Source of the DNA: Pelomonas sp. Root1237
Lineage (GTDB): Bacteria > Pseudomonadota > Gammaproteobacteria > Burkholderiales > Burkholderiaceae_C
Assembly (NCBI RefSeq): GCF_001425055.1
Contig: NZ_LMDK01000012.1
Location: 844,205-908,204 of the forward strand
DNA: 64,000 nt
Direction of reading: 5' to 3'
How positions within the stretch are numbered: the stretch's first letter is position 1; each line of letters begins with the position of its first letter. The notes beneath the pieces were generated by a model, which ran no database searches, was not told the DNA's origin, and saw only the letters and a list, made by a program, of their open reading frames with translations. Shown piece after piece: positions 62,015 through 64,000 of the stretch. The position numbers were made by a program, and so were the translations under genes.

Positions 62015-62752
62015 GTGGAATCCACACGCTTCGTTCTCATCAACACCAGCCACGCCGGCAACGTGGGCGCGACGGCGCGGGCGATGAAGGTGATGGGTTT
62101 CCAGGACCTGGTGCTGGTGGCGCCGCGCTTTGCCGACGTGCTCTGCCACGAAGAGGCGGTGGCCATGGCCAGCGGCGCGGCCGACATCCTGGCACGCGCC
62201 CGCGTCGTGCCCACGCTGGCCGAGGCGCTGGACGACGTGGACTTCGCCTGCGCCACCGCGATGACGCCGCGCGACTTTGGCCCGCCGACGCGTGAGCCAC
62301 GTGCACTGTTCGGCGAGCTGGCCGCGCGTGAGGCCGCGCCCCGCCTGGCGCTGGTGTTCGGCTCCGAGCGCTACGGCATGAGCAACGAGGACGTCTACCG
62401 CTGTCATGCGGTGCTGAGCATCCCGACCCATCCGGACTACGGCTCGCTCAACCTTGCCCAGGCCGTGCAGTTGCTGGCCTACGACCTGCGCCAGGCCCTC
62501 GGCGGCTTCGGCGTGCAGGCGCGCACGCCTGACCCGCAACTGGCCGACGCGCGTGCCGTGCAGGGCCTGCTGGATCATCTACAGGCAGCGCTGGTGCACA
62601 TCGACTACCTCGACCCCGCGGCGCCCAAGAAGCTGATGCCCCGCCTGAACCAGCTCTTCAACCGCGCCGGGCTCACGAACGAGGAAATCCACATCCTGCG
62701 CGGCATTGCGCGACAGATGCAGAAGACCGTAGTGCCAGCAGGCTCAAAGTAG
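62015..62752 (+). CDS. trmJ: tRNA (cytidine(32)/uridine(32)-2'-O)-methyltransferase
   Basis: The 245-residue SPOUT-fold methyltransferase methylates position 32 of tRNAs. Family motifs: [16 protein letters not shown] at the start, [14 protein letters not shown] for the knot, and [17 protein letters not shown]. The GTG at 62015 starts exactly at the family beginning; no strong ribosome-binding site is visible. Followed 40 bases later by cysE, a common pair in Betaproteobacteria. Confidence 0.95.
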   Translation: MESTRFVLINTSHAGNVGATARAMKVMGFQDLVLVAPRFADVLCHEEAVAMASGAADILARARVVPTLAEALDDVDFACATAMTPRDFGPPTREPRALFGELAAREAAPRLALVFGSERYGMSNEDVYRCHAVLSIPTHPDYGSLNLAQAVQLLAYDLRQALGGFGVQARTPDPQLADARAVQGLLDHLQAALVHIDYLDPAAPKKLMPRLNQLFNRAGLTNEEIHILRGIARQMQKTVVPAGSK

Positions 62753-62792
62753 CCCCACCTAAACTGGCCTGCCTTTCTCCCCTGGCTGCACC

Positions 62793-63569
62793 ATGTTCCA
62801 GCGCCTGCGCGAAGACATCGCCCTGATCCTCGAACGCGACCCGGCCGCCCGGTCGGCGTGGGAGGTGCTGACCTGTTACCCGGGCCTGCATGCGCTGATG
62901 TTCCACCGCCGTGCTCACTGGTTCTGGCAGCGTGGCTTCAAGTGGCTGGCGCGCTGGGTCTCGCACTGGAGCCGCTTTCTGACGGGCATCGAGATCCACC
63001 CCGGCGCGCGCATCGGCCGCAAGGTCTTCATCGACCATGGCATGGGCATCGTCATTGGCGAGATGGCCGAGATCGGCGAGGGCTGCACCATCTACCAGGG
63101 CGTCACGCTCGGCGGCACCTCGCTCGTGAAAGGCGCCAAACGCCATCCGACCCTGGGCCCGGGCGTCATCGTCGGCGCCAATGCCAGCGTGCTGGGCGGC
63201 TTCACGGTCGGCGCCGGTGCGCGCATCGGCTCAGGTGCCGTCGTCACCAAGCCGGTGCCGGCAGGTGCGACAGCCGTGGGCAACCCGGCGCGCATCATCG
63301 AGGCCGCCAGCGAACAGGCCCGCGAGGAGGCGGCCGCCAAGATGGGTTTCTCGGCCTATGGCGTGACCCAGGGTGACGACCCGGTCGCGATGGCCATGCG
63401 CGGCCTCATCGACAGCGCCTCGGGCCACGAGCACCAGATCGCGCTGCTTTGGAGCGCGGTCTGCAAGTTGTCGACCCAGGCCGGCCGGCCGATCGGTGAC
63501 TGCGTGCCCGATGACGCCCAGCGCGACGAGGCCTTCGATGCGGCGCAGATGAACCGGCTGGTCAAGTAG
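62793..63569 (+). CDS. cysE: Serine O-acetyltransferase
   Basis: The 258-residue enzyme makes O-acetylserine for cysteine synthesis. An N-terminal helical part is followed by a left-handed beta-helix with [21 protein letters not shown], where the catalytic Asp-His pair lies. [10 protein letters not shown] ends the helix region, and about 75 further residues form a C-terminal extension. The size and sequence fit the EpsC/CysE type. An RNA hairpin or regulator was not seen upstream. Confidence 0.94.
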   Translation: MFQRLREDIALILERDPAARSAWEVLTCYPGLHALMFHRRAHWFWQRGFKWLARWVSHWSRFLTGIEIHPGARIGRKVFIDHGMGIVIGEMAEIGEGCTIYQGVTLGGTSLVKGAKRHPTLGPGVIVGANASVLGGFTVGAGARIGSGAVVTKPVPAGATAVGNPARIIEAASEQAREEAAAKMGFSAYGVTQGDDPVAMAMRGLIDSASGHEHQIALLWSAVCKLSTQAGRPIGDCVPDDAQRDEAFDAAQMNRLVK

Positions 63570-63684
63570 CGGCCGCGCCGGCGAAATAGACCGTCAGCCG
63601 GCCACGTCTTTGCCGCCGGCCGGCCCGGCGTGAATGAGAATCGCCGGTTCCGGGCCGCGATGGCCCGCCCTGTGTCGGCCTGCT

Positions 63685-64000
63685 GTGTTCCTGCGCGAGT
63701 TACGACTGCGGCTTTCCACTGGCTGGCGCATGGCGCTGTGCCTGATCATGGCCCTCTGCCTGGCTGAGGCAACTGCGGCACCGGCGCCCAAGCGCTGGTC
63801 CAGCCTCGCCGACATCAGCTTCCAGCATCTCAGCCAGGAGCAGGGCTTGCCCAATGCCATCGCGACGGCCGTGGCCGAAGATGGCCAGGGTTTTCTGTGG
63901 GTGGGCACGCTCGGCGGTCTGGCGCGCTGGGACGGCTACCACTTCAAGGTCTACAAGGCCGATGCGCAGCGCCCCGGCGCCCTGCCGGACAACTATGTGC
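63685..64000 (+). CDS. Two-component-regulator-propeller protein, N-terminal part (partial)
   Basis: The frame runs off the window. A signal peptide with a basic n-region and MALCLIMALCLAEATA precedes FQHLSQEQGLPNAIATAVAEDGQGFLWVGTLGGLARWDG. The latter is the first blade of a Reg_prop beta-propeller, the periplasmic sensor of YYY/propeller hybrid kinases or GGDEF proteins. The output domain lies outside. The GTG at 63685 or the ATG at 63730 could be the start. Confidence 0.8.
   Translation, partial: MFLRELRLRLSTGWRMALCLIMALCLAEATAAPAPKRWSSLADISFQHLSQEQGLPNAIATAVAEDGQGFLWVGTLGGLARWDGYHFKVYKADAQRPGALPDNYV

Overview
The window is a gene-dense, high-GC chromosomal segment of a Gram-negative betaproteobacterium. 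The most likely group is Burkholderiales, in the Roseateles/Pelomonas/Rubrivivax (Sphaerotilaceae) neighbourhood. This is inferred from the protein sequences, the order pyrG-kdsA-DUF1330-DUF2339-DUF3999-eno-ftsB, a PEP-CTERM protein, Gram-negative porin and TonB receptors, and high G/C at third codon positions. No naming marker such as 16S rRNA is present, so the genus is a guess. I saw no rRNA, tRNA, CRISPR array, insertion sequence or prophage.

Layout. 1-3759 (+): translation and ribosome genes infB (3' end), rbfA, truB, typA. 3863-6516 (+): an EamA transporter, a 3-hydroxyisobutyryl-CoA hydrolase-like enzyme and a PEP-CTERM C-type-lectin-like protein. 6598-12341 (+): a tightly packed chain of dusA, a secreted serine hydrolase, a secreted metallo-beta-lactamase-fold protein, ogt, a DEAD-box helicase and a CYTH phosphatase. 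12469-22836 (+): an accessory sensing and uptake region with a TonB receptor, an orphan periplasmic binding protein, a TorS-like hybrid kinase, a His-rich membrane-anchored protein and a second TonB receptor. 23029-27932: periplasmic asparaginase, rdgC (-), a FrnE-like DsbA-fold protein (-), two glutathione transferases and a small unknown protein. 27992-31526 (+): a three-gene unit of a small unknown protein, a double-domain KaiC-like ATPase and a GGDEF-histidine-kinase fusion, preceded by a run of ten G. 31584-38979 (-): an M14-type amidohydrolase, a PIG-L deacetylase, two EamA transporters, a phytase-like esterase, an omega-aminotransferase and a DUF455 ferritin-like protein. 39030-44892 (+): gamma carbonic anhydrase, hslO, a 1196-residue membrane protein of unknown function and a small LNPQPLPP-motif protein. 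44896-58915 (-): a nicotinamide riboside kinase, pnuC, ftsB, eno, DUF3999, DUF2339, DUF1330, kdsA, pyrG, an alpha/beta hydrolase, a periplasmic binding protein and mutS. 59279-64000: a porin, a small TonB-domain protein (-), suhB (-), trmJ, cysE and the start of a two-component-regulator-propeller protein.

Most of the window is housekeeping. The parts least explained by known systems are the KaiC-like/GGDEF-kinase unit, the 1196-residue membrane protein with its small neighbour, the binding-protein/hybrid-kinase pair without an ABC transporter, and non-coding structure: a nested inverted repeat at 33434-33698, an orphan terminator before mutS, and a recurring -10-like motif that sits 5-8 bases from three start codons lacking a Shine-Dalgarno sequence.
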